From contig JBHJNL010000127.1 in NCBI GenBank assembly GCA_050330855.1, positions 1-64,000 of the forward strand: 64,000 bases of DNA. The letters run 5' to 3'. Source of the DNA: RCC1774 sp050330855. Its GTDB lineage: Bacteria > Cyanobacteriota > Cyanobacteriia > Thermosynechococcales > Thermosynechococcaceae. This document shows positions 34,862 through 43,275 of the stretch, one piece after another (position 1 is the stretch's first letter; the number at the start of each line of letters is the position of its first letter). Position numbers and translations under genes: made by a program. The notes under the pieces were generated by a model. The model ran no database searches. It worked only from the letters and a program-made list of their open reading frames with translations, and had not been told where the DNA came from.

Positions 34862-37087
34862 ATGTTGAATGTAATGACGACGTCTCTCAAGGTTATGCTC
34901 AATCCTCCCTCAGGCCTAGAGGGATTCCCCGGTGAAACGGTGATGCTGCACGTCAGTCTTATTAATCAAGGGACTCAGGGCGCTGTCATTGATGTCCACA
35001 TTGATCCGATGGGCCAGACCTGGTGTCCGTCGCCGCAGCAGCGGGTTGCCCTTGACCCCCAGCAGGGATGCGAAGTGAGTCTATCGTTTGAGCTACCCAT
35101 TGATGCATTGCCAGGTAGCTATCCGTTTACCTTAGTTGTAGATGCCCCAGATCACTATCCCGAAGAGACGCCGCTACACTACCCAAGCCAGCTCGAAGTT
35201 CTGATCAAAGAGCGGCCTGTGGAACGACTCGATCAGCCGACTTTTATTCTTAACCTAGCCACTAGCCCAGACACGCCTCTCCTGATTCAACCGGGGCAAC
35301 ATCAGACCCTCTCGGTTCAGGTCAACAACCGCTCCAGGCGGGTCGATCGATTTCGCCTCAACTGCCTAGATCTCGATCCAGATTGGTTCACGATTCAATA
35401 TCCCTGTACCGATCTCAGCGAGTTGGGGGTATTGTCTGATGGTGATAGCCTAGAGCTGAATCCCGGTACTCAGGGCACCGTTACCGTTGAGTTCTATTTC
35501 CCTTTGGATATGCCTGCGGGGAACTACTCACCGACACTGCAAGTTCTGTCTGATAATGCTCCGGAGCAGGTGTTTCTAGATCTGGTGTATTTAGAGGTTA
35601 AGCCCAAGCTGCTGCTGAGCGTGAGCCTCGAAACCCTATTGGGCAAGGTCAGCCGCAAACCGGGTCAGTATCGGCTCAAGCTGACGAATCAGAGTAATTT
35701 GATCCGAGAATTAGCGGTGAGTGCCAGCAGTCGAGATGAAACGGAGCTGTGTACCTATACCTGTGAGCCATCCTCGGTGCGGCTACTCATGGGTGAAACA
35801 GCAGCCATTGATCTAGCTGTGCGGCCCAAGCATAAGTTACGGCGTCCACTTTTGGGGCGGGGTTTAGAGCTACCGTTTCAAATTGATCTCCAAGACCTTG
35901 ACGAATACCCAATTCCTGAGCAGACCCCGAAGGGTCTTTTGATTTGGAAGGCTCGCCCTTGGTGGCAATTGCTGCTGTGGATCTTGGTGGGGGTTGGCAC
36001 CTTATCAGGGTTCGGATTTTTAGTGTGGTTGAAGTTCTTTAAACCGGCCCCGCCCCCTGTCTTGACTGAGTTCAAATCGGACAGTATTCGCTATGTAGAA
36101 GGCGGTCGAGTGCGCCTCGCTTGGACTATCTCGAATGTCGATCAGTTGGAGCAGCTCACGGTTAACTCCGTAAAGGATCAAGTCGCCAGTAAGCCCCAGG
36201 TGTTTGATTTCTCGAAAGGCTTACCCACTGAATTGAGCCGGTTCTGTCAAAGTCGCGATCGCAACCTAACCTGCACCAACATCGACACGGGCGCACGACT
36301 GGCTGGGGAATACACTTTCAACCTCCAAATTAAGGCAAAGTCAGAACAGCAAAATAGTCAGAAAGAATTAAATGTCGTCGTACAACCCAGGCCACTGCCT
36401 TTAGTCGCAGGTGTTTCGTCGAGCCAAGCTCAAATCGAGAAAGGCAAACTCTTGCCCCTCAACTGGAAACTGAAGAATGCCAGTCAACTTAGTGAACTGC
36501 AGGTGTTCAGCCAAACCAAGGAGGGTAAGCCTACGTTGATTAAGACCTATGACTTCAAAGCCCAGATCCCCCCTGAGCTAAGCAAGCAATGCAAACCACC
36601 CGTTAATGAAGAACTGCTTTGCTCAAATGTAAAAATTGGGTTACCCGCGACCCCTGGCCCCTATGGGATTAGTCTACAAACAGTATCAAAGAGCGGCCAA
36701 AAGCAGGCACCGCCCTCTCAACCGGTTCCGGTGGAGGTGAAGGGCAAGCCGCCCAAAATTCTAGCCTTCACGCTCAACGGCCAAAGCGCAGGCACGAATC
36801 CTTCGCTTTTTCTAAAAGCAGGACAGGCCGTAACCCTAAAGTGGCAAGTCGAGGGGGATGATCTGACGGTAAATCTCGAACCTTTGGGTGATGTCTCAGC
36901 GAACGGTTCAAAAACATTGAAGGCGACTAAAGGTCTATCGCAAATCACCCTTACCGTTGCGAATAAACAAGGTCAGTCTGTTAAATCAGCATTCTTGGTC
37001 CAGGTTGATACCCCCAATGGGACTACACCACAGCTTGATCCTGGGGCACCGCAGCCTTCCGAGCAACGACTTGAGCCGTTGTGGTGA
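34862..37087 (+). CDS. membrane protein with N-terminal Ig-like domains, paralogue of the WD40 protein
   Basis: 741 aa. Residues 1-350 are Ig-like repeats (PGETVMLHVSLINQGTQGA, PGQHQTLSVQVNNRSRRVDR). One membrane helix follows (WWQLLLWILVGVGTLSGFGF, about 366-391). Three beta domains then follow instead of a WD40 propeller (RVRLAWTISNVDQLEQLTV, LLPLNWKLKNASQLSELQVF, AVTLKWQVEGDDLTVNLEPL), each of about 110 residues. It is the last gene of the CIS operon, 21 bases after its paralogue. With that protein and the gpI extension it makes a candidate anchor complex. Function is inferred from position and domains. Confidence 0.72.
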   Translation: MLNVMTTSLKVMLNPPSGLEGFPGETVMLHVSLINQGTQGAVIDVHIDPMGQTWCPSPQQRVALDPQQGCEVSLSFELPIDALPGSYPFTLVVDAPDHYPEETPLHYPSQLEVLIKERPVERLDQPTFILNLATSPDTPLLIQPGQHQTLSVQVNNRSRRVDRFRLNCLDLDPDWFTIQYPCTDLSELGVLSDGDSLELNPGTQGTVTVEFYFPLDMPAGNYSPTLQVLSDNAPEQVFLDLVYLEVKPKLLLSVSLETLLGKVSRKPGQYRLKLTNQSNLIRELAVSASSRDETELCTYTCEPSSVRLLMGETAAIDLAVRPKHKLRRPLLGRGLELPFQIDLQDLDEYPIPEQTPKGLLIWKARPWWQLLLWILVGVGTLSGFGFLVWLKFFKPAPPPVLTEFKSDSIRYVEGGRVRLAWTISNVDQLEQLTVNSVKDQVASKPQVFDFSKGLPTELSRFCQSRDRNLTCTNIDTGARLAGEYTFNLQIKAKSEQQNSQKELNVVVQPRPLPLVAGVSSSQAQIEKGKLLPLNWKLKNASQLSELQVFSQTKEGKPTLIKTYDFKAQIPPELSKQCKPPVNEELLCSNVKIGLPATPGPYGISLQTVSKSGQKQAPPSQPVPVEVKGKPPKILAFTLNGQSAGTNPSLFLKAGQAVTLKWQVEGDDLTVNLEPLGDVSANGSKTLKATKGLSQITLTVANKQGQSVKSAFLVQVDTPNGTTPQLDPGAPQPSEQRLEPLW

Positions 37088-37110
37088 CATTATTGGCGAG
37101 AATACTGTCC

Positions 37111-37410
37111 CTACCCCAATCCTAAAGTCGCAATGTAGGACTGCTGATCCGCATTAAAACTAAAGCGACGGATCAGCGCTTCCACTGATTCAATCGGCAG
37201 CGTATCGATGATGGTGGCCCGGTATGTGATCGTGGGTAGGTCTGGCACCTCCACCGCACAATGCTCCGAGAGAAAAAAGATTTTCTGGACCGGTTTCAAA
37301 TCGTAGGAAACCTTGACCCCCAACTCCGGGCAACCGAGAAACACATGGAACATTTCCATCTGTCGCCAAAACTGAAGGGTACTGCGCTTAAACTCAGGAT
37401 GTAAAGTCAT
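37111..37410 (-). CDS. hypothetical protein (99 aa)
   Basis: A natural-looking frame (MEMFHVFLGCPELGVKVSYD, then LIRRFSFNADQQSYIATLG) with AGGGGCGATGT directly before ATG 37410. It faces the CIS operon end with 23 bases between the stops. I do not recognise a family. It marks the right border of the CIS region, followed by a degraded gene. Confidence 0.55.
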   Translation of the reverse strand: MTLHPEFKRSTLQFWRQMEMFHVFLGCPELGVKVSYDLKPVQKIFFLSEHCAVEVPDLPTITYRATIIDTLPIESVEALIRRFSFNADQQSYIATLGLG

Positions 37411-37491
37411 ACATCGCCCCTGATTAAGTTTGAGTTAAATTTGACTCATTATGCCCTCGGTAAGAGTGATATGCAACCTTCAACCCGTCCA

Positions 37492-38670
37492 TTAACGAAT
37501 CGGGACAAAGTTAAACCCATGTTCTGCATTTGCATCTGGGCTAACTTTGGCGAGGTGAGTGGCGCGGTTGCGATCCCCAGACGATAAAAATCGGATCGTA
37601 CCCGATGCTCCTTTGGCCTCAAAGCTTGAATCCTTCTCCAGACCCGCAATCAGAGCCTGAGTCGCATCGTAGGTGAGAGCCGTTCGCCAATTCATATCTC
37701 CGCCCCAAAGCTGCCGTGCACTTTTCGGGAACACAGCCCCCGGATCGGCCAAGATATGCCACGGCACCGCTAGTACCATACCCTCTGCATCGGCTCCTCC
37801 TTTTTCCAGCAGGGCAGAACCATAGGGGCTATCTCCACCCAAAAGAGGCAGCTTACGTTTATTGGCCTTAATCACCTCCAAGGCTTGAGGAAAGGCCTCA
37901 GAATTAGAGACGAGGACTATGGCCTCCGCTTTGTTATCAATCGCAGATTTAACCGCGTCCTCAGCATTAAAGCCTGAATCGACAAGGTTAACTTCATCAA
38001 TTACATCTCCGCCGCCGCTCAAGAATGAGGTTTTAAAGACGGTTTGCAATGACTTGCTATAGCCACTGTCACTGTTACAGCGGTTTTCATCTAGGTAGGG
38101 GACAGACAGGCTGGTGATGGTATGACTGGAAATCATAACTAAAATCTAGTGCCCCCAATATGTCTGAAAACCGCTGTATATAACACCGTCGTCGTCTTCT
38201 TTAAGGTCTCTAGCAGGTAACTCGATATCGCTCTACCTGTAAAATCATCACTGGGGACAGTGCGAAAGATGTATTTGCCCACACCAGAGCGTTCAGTTGA
38301 GGTACTGGTGGGCGAAATCATCACTAATTTTGATTGTTCGTAAACCTCTGCTCCACCCAAAGAAGAGCTGCTACCAAAATGTCCAATAACGCCTAATACA
38401 TCAGCATCATCCGCTAGCTTTTTGGCAACGCTGGCTGCACTCTCCTTGGTGTTTTGATCCGTTGCAATCAATCTCTTAAGGGGGGTTCCGTCAATACCCT
38501 TCGCCTTATTGACTTCATCTTGGGCTTGTGCAGAGAGTCGGTCGATTGGCAAAGAGGTTGTCCCTAGTGGTGCGGTACCTCCGGTTATGCCAGCTTGGAA
38601 TCCGTGAATTGCCTGTCAGGTAATGGATCCAGCAATCTCTAAGACTCCCTTGACAACAGCAATCTTTGCT
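37492..38670 (-). pseudogene. periplasmic-binding-protein (Leu/Ile/Val-type) pseudogene
   Basis: Two frames of one protein are visible: LADDADVLGVIGHFGSSSSL and YEQSKLVMISPTSTSTERS upstream (38552-38139), and LPLLGGDSPYGSALLEKGG and GTIRFLSSGDRNRATHL downstream (38136-37492). Together they form a Peripla_BP_6-type ligand-binding domain. Three lesions are seen. A MITE at 38076-38178 shifts the frame. An in-frame TGA (38616-38618) cuts it further upstream. The N-terminus runs into a second MITE at 38671. In cyanobacteria such domains occur alone or fused to kinases and CHAT-like proteins; the parent architecture is unknown. No functional product is expected. Confidence 0.8.
38076..38178. mobile_element. 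MITE with perfect 14-bp terminal inverted repeats
   Basis: A 103-bp unit with TACAGCGGTTTTCA (38076-38089) and its exact reverse complement TGAAAACCGCTGTA (38165-38178), and G-runs just inside each end. It carries no coding frame. It is inserted at a TA: deleting 38078-38178 (101 bp) makes the minus frame read L-Y-N-S-D-S-G, rejoining both pseudogene halves. The TA duplication fits the IS630/Tc1-mariner type; no transposase is in the window. Confidence 0.85.
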
Positions 38671-38776
38671 TACAGCGGTTTTTAGCTTTGTGGGGGACAA
38701 TCGCAAATCCTGAAATGCTTGCCCAGCAAAAGTTCTAGAATTGAACGTGGCCCCGACAAAACTGCGATCCGCTGTA
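38671..38776. mobile_element. second, diverged copy of the MITE family
   Basis: Ends TACAGCGG (38671-38678) and CCGCTGTA (38769-38776) are exact inverted repeats. The inverted match continues imperfectly for about 18 more bases into G-runs (TTTGTGGGG against TTTGTCGGGG). Its size (106 bp) and the G-run pattern match the element at 38076. It lies at the truncated 5' edge of the same pseudogene. It has no coding frame. Confidence 0.65.
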
Positions 38777-39157
38777 ACTTGCTAGGCGTTTGATAAGACA
38801 ATGGACCAGCCAAGACCTCATCAAGAATCTATACATCAGCTTAAAAATACGTCTTAAACCTAAAAATCAGTTTAGGATTACAAAAATAGTAACCAGAAAC
38901 GATACAACCTCACTATCTGTTAGTTGTCCTCATGTGGGGTATATCACCAGGATTCAGCCTCTTTCAGAGGTTAGGTTTGCGTTGAAGATACGCCTAGTCT
39001 CACTTTAAATAGAAATTATTGTTCAGATTTTTATCCATATTAGTGCAGTCTCGCTGAGTACCGATAGCAGATTTTAACCCAACTGCCTCGAAACGTTAGG
39101 ATGTCTAACAAGCGAGTTACCAAGTATTTGTACCTACCACATCACAAAGGAGCGCCC
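38777..39157. other. non-coding gap upstream of pntA
   Basis: 381 bases. An open frame at 38790-39008 (+) has no ribosome site and a poor composition (runs of Lys, Ile, Arg), so I treat it as chance. The gap should hold the pntA promoter, but I see no clear -35/-10 pair. Confidence 0.4.
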
Positions 39158-40774
39158 ATGACTGTTGCTGTTTCCACCGTAGTTGAAACCAGCCCAGCCC
39201 AGGAGGCATCAACAAAGACTCAGCTCATCGTGGGGATTCCCAAAGAGGTTTTCCCTGGAGAGTGTCGGGTTGCTGCCACGCCAGAAACCTCGCAAAAGCT
39301 GCAGAAGATCGGCTTCAAGGTTCTGATCGAATCCGGTGCGGGTGCTGCAGCTAATTTCTCGGATGCAGCCTACGAAGAGGCCGGATGTTCGATTGTTGCT
39401 GATGCTGAAACGCTCTGGGGATCGGCCACTATCATCCTCAAGGTGCGTGCGCCTCAAATTAACCCTGCTTTGAATCAGCATGAGTCAGAGTTATTGACTG
39501 AAGACAAGACTCTGATTAGCTTTATCTGGCCTGCACAGAATCCAGAGCTACTGGAGCAGCTTGCCGCTCGCAAGGCCACCGTTTTGGCGATGGACTCGAT
39601 CCCCAGAATTTCGAGGGCGCAGAAAATGGATGCCCTCAGCTCAATGGCAAATATTGCCGGATACCGAGCTGTGATTGAGGCCGCTCAAAATTTTGGTCGC
39701 TTTTTCACCGGACAAATTACCGCTGCCGGTAAAGTCCCTCCGGCAAAGGTGTTAGTGATTGGTGCTGGTGTCGCCGGTCTTGCTGCCATTGGCGCGGCTC
39801 GAAGTCTAGGCGCAATTGTGCGAGCTTTTGATACCAGACCTGTCGTGAAAGAACAGGTGCAGAGCATGGGCGCTGAGTTCTTAGAGCTTGAGTTTGAAGA
39901 AGACGGCACTGGCCAGGGTGGCTATGCCAAAACCATGAGTAAAGAGTTTATTGATGCAGAGATGGCCCTGTTCTTAGAGCAGGCCCATGACGTCGATATT
40001 ATTGTCACGACTGCACTGATCCCCGGACGACCTGCGCCGAAGCTGATCACCGCAGAGATGGTGAATGCAATGAAGGATGGCTCTGTGATCGTTGATATGG
40101 CAGCGGAGCAGGGCGGTAACTGTGAGCTAACCAAGCCTAACGAAATCTATCGCCACAATGGGGTCTCCATTCTGGGCCTCACCGATCTCCCTAGCCGAAT
40201 GGCAAGCCAGTCAAGCCAGCTTTACGGCACCAACCTCTGGCACCTGCTCAAGGATATGGGCGGCTCTGAGGAGTATCACGTTGATTTTGATGATGAGGTG
40301 GTGCGTGGCGCTCTCGTCACGCATCAGGGCGAATTAACTTGGCCTGCGCCGAAGCCTGAACCCACTGCGGCACCGGCTGCTCAATCACAAAAAACTGAGG
40401 TGCAAGCACCGGCGGTAGCAGCAGAACCATCTCCTTTGAAAGGCTTGTTGTGGCCTGCATTGGCTGGACTGGCTTTAGTGGGCGTTGGGATTGGCGCGCC
40501 GCCGTCTTTTCTGTCGCACTTTACGGTGTTTGTGTTGGCCTGCTTTGTAGGTTGGCAGGTGATCTGGAATGTTTCTCCAGCGCTGCATACGCCTTTGATG
40601 AGTGTGACCAACGCTATTAGCGGCATCATTATTCTGGGTGGGATGCTGCAGATCTCAGGGCCGCTGACGTCGCCGACGACTGTTTTAGGTGCGATCGCAA
40701 TCTTAGTCGGCACCATCAACATCTCTGGGGGCTTTTTGGTCACCCAACGAATGCTCCAAATGTTCCGCAAATAG
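39158..40774 (+). CDS. pntA: NAD(P) transhydrogenase subunit alpha
   Basis: 538 aa from ATG 39158, preceded by AAAGGAG; the longer frame from 39101 lacks a site. The NAD-binding domain I shows IVGIPKEVFPGECRVAATPE at the start, the Rossmann motif VLVIGAGVAGLAAIGAARSL and KDGSVIVDMAAEQGGNCE. A Pro/Ala-rich linker (about 410-440) leads to a C-terminal part with four membrane helices (domain II), so both halves of the alpha subunit are in one polypeptide. With PntB it forms the proton-pumping transhydrogenase that makes NADPH from NADH; it probably sits in the thylakoid or plasma membrane. pntB follows by 57 bases. Confidence 0.95.
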   Translation: MTVAVSTVVETSPAQEASTKTQLIVGIPKEVFPGECRVAATPETSQKLQKIGFKVLIESGAGAAANFSDAAYEEAGCSIVADAETLWGSATIILKVRAPQINPALNQHESELLTEDKTLISFIWPAQNPELLEQLAARKATVLAMDSIPRISRAQKMDALSSMANIAGYRAVIEAAQNFGRFFTGQITAAGKVPPAKVLVIGAGVAGLAAIGAARSLGAIVRAFDTRPVVKEQVQSMGAEFLELEFEEDGTGQGGYAKTMSKEFIDAEMALFLEQAHDVDIIVTTALIPGRPAPKLITAEMVNAMKDGSVIVDMAAEQGGNCELTKPNEIYRHNGVSILGLTDLPSRMASQSSQLYGTNLWHLLKDMGGSEEYHVDFDDEVVRGALVTHQGELTWPAPKPEPTAAPAAQSQKTEVQAPAVAAEPSPLKGLLWPALAGLALVGVGIGAPPSFLSHFTVFVLACFVGWQVIWNVSPALHTPLMSVTNAISGIIILGGMLQISGPLTSPTTVLGAIAILVGTINISGGFLVTQRMLQMFRK

Positions 40775-40831
40775 AGAACATCGCATTTATTCCTCCCATG
40801 CCCTTAAGCCGATATTGAGAAGATAAAAATT

Positions 40832-42262
40832 ATGACCAATAGTCTGGTCACTGTCGCCTATATCGCGGCCAGTGCATTATTTATTCTGAGTCTAGCTGGC
40901 CTTTCTAACCAAGAAAGCGCCCGTAAAGGAAACCTGTACGGCATTGCCGGAATGCTACTTGCTTTTGTCGCCACCGCCCTAGGCAGTCAGGTGACTGGAT
41001 ATACGACCCTCATTGCCGCGATTGTCCCCGGTGTGATTATTGGGTCAATTCTGGCCTCGCGGGTTGCCATGACCTCCATGCCAGAGCTAGTAGCAATCTT
41101 GCACAGCTTTGTCGGTCTAGCCGCCGTTCTGGTAGGGATCGGCAATTACCTGCAGCCTGAGTCGGGTTTAACTGGCTCTGAAGAGGTGATTCATCAGATT
41201 GAAATTTATATTGGTGTCTTTATTGGGGCCGTTACGTTTACCGGCTCTATTATTGCCTTCGGTAAGCTACGGGCCATTTTGGGCAGCAAGCCACTGATGC
41301 TTCCCGGCCGCCATATTTTGAATATCAGCCTGTTGGTGGCAACCGTCATCTTCGGCGTGCAGTTCATGGGAGCTGAAACCTCTGCAGCCGGCCTGCAGCC
41401 GCTATTGATTATGACGGCTCTAGCCAGTCTTTTGGGGGTTCACCTGGTGGTTTCCATTGGTGGCGCTGATATGCCAGTGGTGATCTCAATGCTAAATAGC
41501 TATTCTGGCTGGGCAGCGGCTGCAGCGGGCTTTATGCTCTCCAATGACCTGCTGATTATTATTGGTGCGCTCGTCGGAAGTAGCGGCGCGATTCTGAGCT
41601 ACATCATGTGTGAAGCCATGAATCGCTCTTTCTTCAGCGTTATTTTGGGTGGCTTTGGCACCAGCGCACCGACGGGTGAAGCCAAGAAAATTGAAGGTGA
41701 AGCGACCTCCACCACCGTTGAAGAGACGGCTGAGAAGCTGCGGAACGCTAAGAACATTATCATTGCCCCTGGTTATGGAATGGCTGTGGCCCAGGCTCAG
41801 CATTCTGTTGCTCAGATTACGAAGAACTTGCGCGATCGCGGTGCCAATGTTCGCTTCGGCATCCACCCCGTTGCCGGTCGTTTGCCCGGTCATATGAACG
41901 TCTTGTTGGCTGAAGCCAATCTCCCCTACGACATCGTGCTAGAGATGGATGAAATTAATGAGGACTTTCCTGAGACTGATCTAGTGCTCGTGATTGGAGC
42001 TAACGATACCGTGAACCCCAGTGCCATCGAAGATCCCAATAGCCCCATTGCCGGAATGCCGGTGTTAGAGGTCTGGAAGGCTGAGAATGTCGTGGTGATG
42101 AAGCGGAGTATGGGCAGTGGCTATGCTGGCGTCGATAATCCGCTCTTCTATAAAGAGAACACTGATATGCTCTTTGGCGATGCGAGAGAGAATGTTGATG
42201 CCATTCTCGGTCAGCTAGCGGCTAAGTCCTCTAGCAAAACGTTGGTGGGCGCAGGGAAATAG
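40832..42262 (+). CDS. pntB: NAD(P) transhydrogenase subunit beta
   Basis: 476 aa. Membrane helices fill the first 270 residues (SLVTVAYIAASALFILSLAG, GWAAAAAGFMLSNDLLIIIG). The NADP-binding domain III follows with IIIAPGYGMAVAQAQHSVAQ, RFGIHPVAGRLPGHMNVLLA, DLVLVIGANDTVNPSA and KRSMGSGYAGVDNPLFY. It is the partner of PntA in one operon and is followed by a strong terminator at 42306. Length is usual for the family. Confidence 0.95.
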   Translation: MTNSLVTVAYIAASALFILSLAGLSNQESARKGNLYGIAGMLLAFVATALGSQVTGYTTLIAAIVPGVIIGSILASRVAMTSMPELVAILHSFVGLAAVLVGIGNYLQPESGLTGSEEVIHQIEIYIGVFIGAVTFTGSIIAFGKLRAILGSKPLMLPGRHILNISLLVATVIFGVQFMGAETSAAGLQPLLIMTALASLLGVHLVVSIGGADMPVVISMLNSYSGWAAAAAGFMLSNDLLIIIGALVGSSGAILSYIMCEAMNRSFFSVILGGFGTSAPTGEAKKIEGEATSTTVEETAEKLRNAKNIIIAPGYGMAVAQAQHSVAQITKNLRDRGANVRFGIHPVAGRLPGHMNVLLAEANLPYDIVLEMDEINEDFPETDLVLVIGANDTVNPSAIEDPNSPIAGMPVLEVWKAENVVVMKRSMGSGYAGVDNPLFYKENTDMLFGDARENVDAILGQLAAKSSSKTLVGAGK

Positions 42263-42305
42263 AATTTCTCTGGTCAGCTAAAAAACCTAAGTCAATTATT
42301 CATAG

Positions 42306-42338
42306 AATCCCCCTTGTAGACTGTAGGGGGATTTTTTT
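42306..42338 (+). terminator. rho-independent terminator of pntAB
   Basis: AATCCCCCT (42306-42314) pairs with AGGGGGATT (42325-42333) around a 10-base loop and runs straight into a seven-T tract. It lies 44 bases after the pntB stop. Confidence 0.88.
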
Positions 42339-42445
42339 GCCATAGAAAACTTGTGTGGAATTCCTGCAACATCTCCTCCCCAGTCAAACTAAGCGATTCT
42401 TGGCTGGCTCGATCAGACCAAAGCCAACGACGCATAGAAGTATAT

Positions 42446-42478
42446 AAAAAATCGGCCCTTGCTAGACAAGAACCGATA
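42446..42478 (-). terminator. rho-independent terminator of the DUF1830 gene
   Basis: Read on the minus strand, ATCGGTTCTTG and CAAGGGCCGAT form an 11-bp stem with two G-U pairs and a 5-base loop, followed by six T. It lies about 75 bases downstream of the DUF1830 stop. With the pntB terminator it closes the convergent pair. Confidence 0.8.
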
Positions 42479-42554
42479 TTGATAGATCAAGAGAGAAAGA
42501 ACCGATAGCTCTTAAAAAGATCTTTATAAATTATTCAATGATGCTGCGTGTAAA

Positions 42555-42929
42555 TTACGATGCTTTCTGAACGGCTAAGTCTGGTACTTCATCGTTTTTG
42601 ACCTGAGCCTGTATAACTGGTACTTCATCGTTTTTGACCTGAGCCTGTATAAACTGACTAGAGGTAGAGACGCCTTGCTCAACACGGAGACGGTAGCAGG
42701 GGATCGTATCAGAGAGAATTGCACTCGCCATCATACCTGTGTGGATCTCTAGCTGTGCTTCAGGGATCGCTTCAAAGACGAGGTGCTGGCCTGGAAAAAT
42801 GACGCGCTCGAAATACCAGTTTGGCACGTTGGTGATGCGAGCAATCTGAATCTTACTGGTTACGTTGCGATAGGAGCAAACGATGCGATCGCTGTTATCA
42901 GAAGGGAGGGGATCAATAATCTGAGCCAT
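42555..42929 (-). CDS. DUF1830 protein
   Basis: 124 aa. Residues 12-85 match DUF1830: RIVCSYRNVTSKIQIARITN, VPNWYFERVIFPGQHLVFEA, AQLEIHTGMMAS. Family members are small cyanobacterial proteins of unknown function. The C-terminal 40 residues lie beyond the domain and contain a duplicated 12-residue unit (IQAQVKNDEVP twice), which matches the DNA repeat at 42581-42652. Start at ATG 42929. It converges with pntB. Confidence 0.85.
   Translation of the reverse strand: MAQIIDPLPSDNSDRIVCSYRNVTSKIQIARITNVPNWYFERVIFPGQHLVFEAIPEAQLEIHTGMMASAILSDTIPCYRLRVEQGVSTSSQFIQAQVKNDEVPVIQAQVKNDEVPDLAVQKAS
42581..42652. repeat. perfect tandem duplication of 36 bp inside the DUF1830 gene
   Basis: Positions 42581-42616 and 42617-42652 are identical on the plus strand. 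The unit is a multiple of three, so the frame is kept and 12 residues are doubled. The lack of any difference suggests a recent slippage event or an assembly artefact. Confidence 0.9.
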
Positions 42930-43275
42930 AGGAAATAGTGAGTTTTATGGGCTGATGTTTAAATCTGTTTTGAAATTAGCATCCTGAGATCCCAGGAGCT
43001 GTAAAGCGGACTACCATTCATGATTTTTGGTCGTCCTCCTTCACATATTGTGACTTCCCCATTACTAAACTTCAAGGAAAGGCCATCATAAAAATATATT
43101 TCATCACATACTCACCTTCGACCTGAAAGTCACTTGGTTGTTCCTATTCAAGAAGCAGACCATAGTAGCGAACGCTTCTGGAGATCACCCTACCCATAGG
43201 TTTGGCCTATGATGAAGAGAGAAGTATGCAACAATTGTTTACATGCTTTGCATCCTCATCCATTAGGTTCATTCG
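42930..43275. other. non-coding gap between divergent DUF1830 and radical SAM genes
   Basis: 346 bases with no plausible gene. It should hold promoters in both directions. An imperfect inverted pair AGAAGC/GCTTCT near 43150-43172 is the only structure I see. Confidence 0.4.

Noticed and set aside
38515..38706. 63-codon frame (-) with CCC/Cys run at the pseudogene edge
   Set aside because: An out-of-frame reading of the pseudogene and the second MITE.
38790..39008. 72-codon open frame upstream of pntA
   Set aside because: No ribosome site, odd composition, and it lies in a degraded region next to a MITE; treated as chance.
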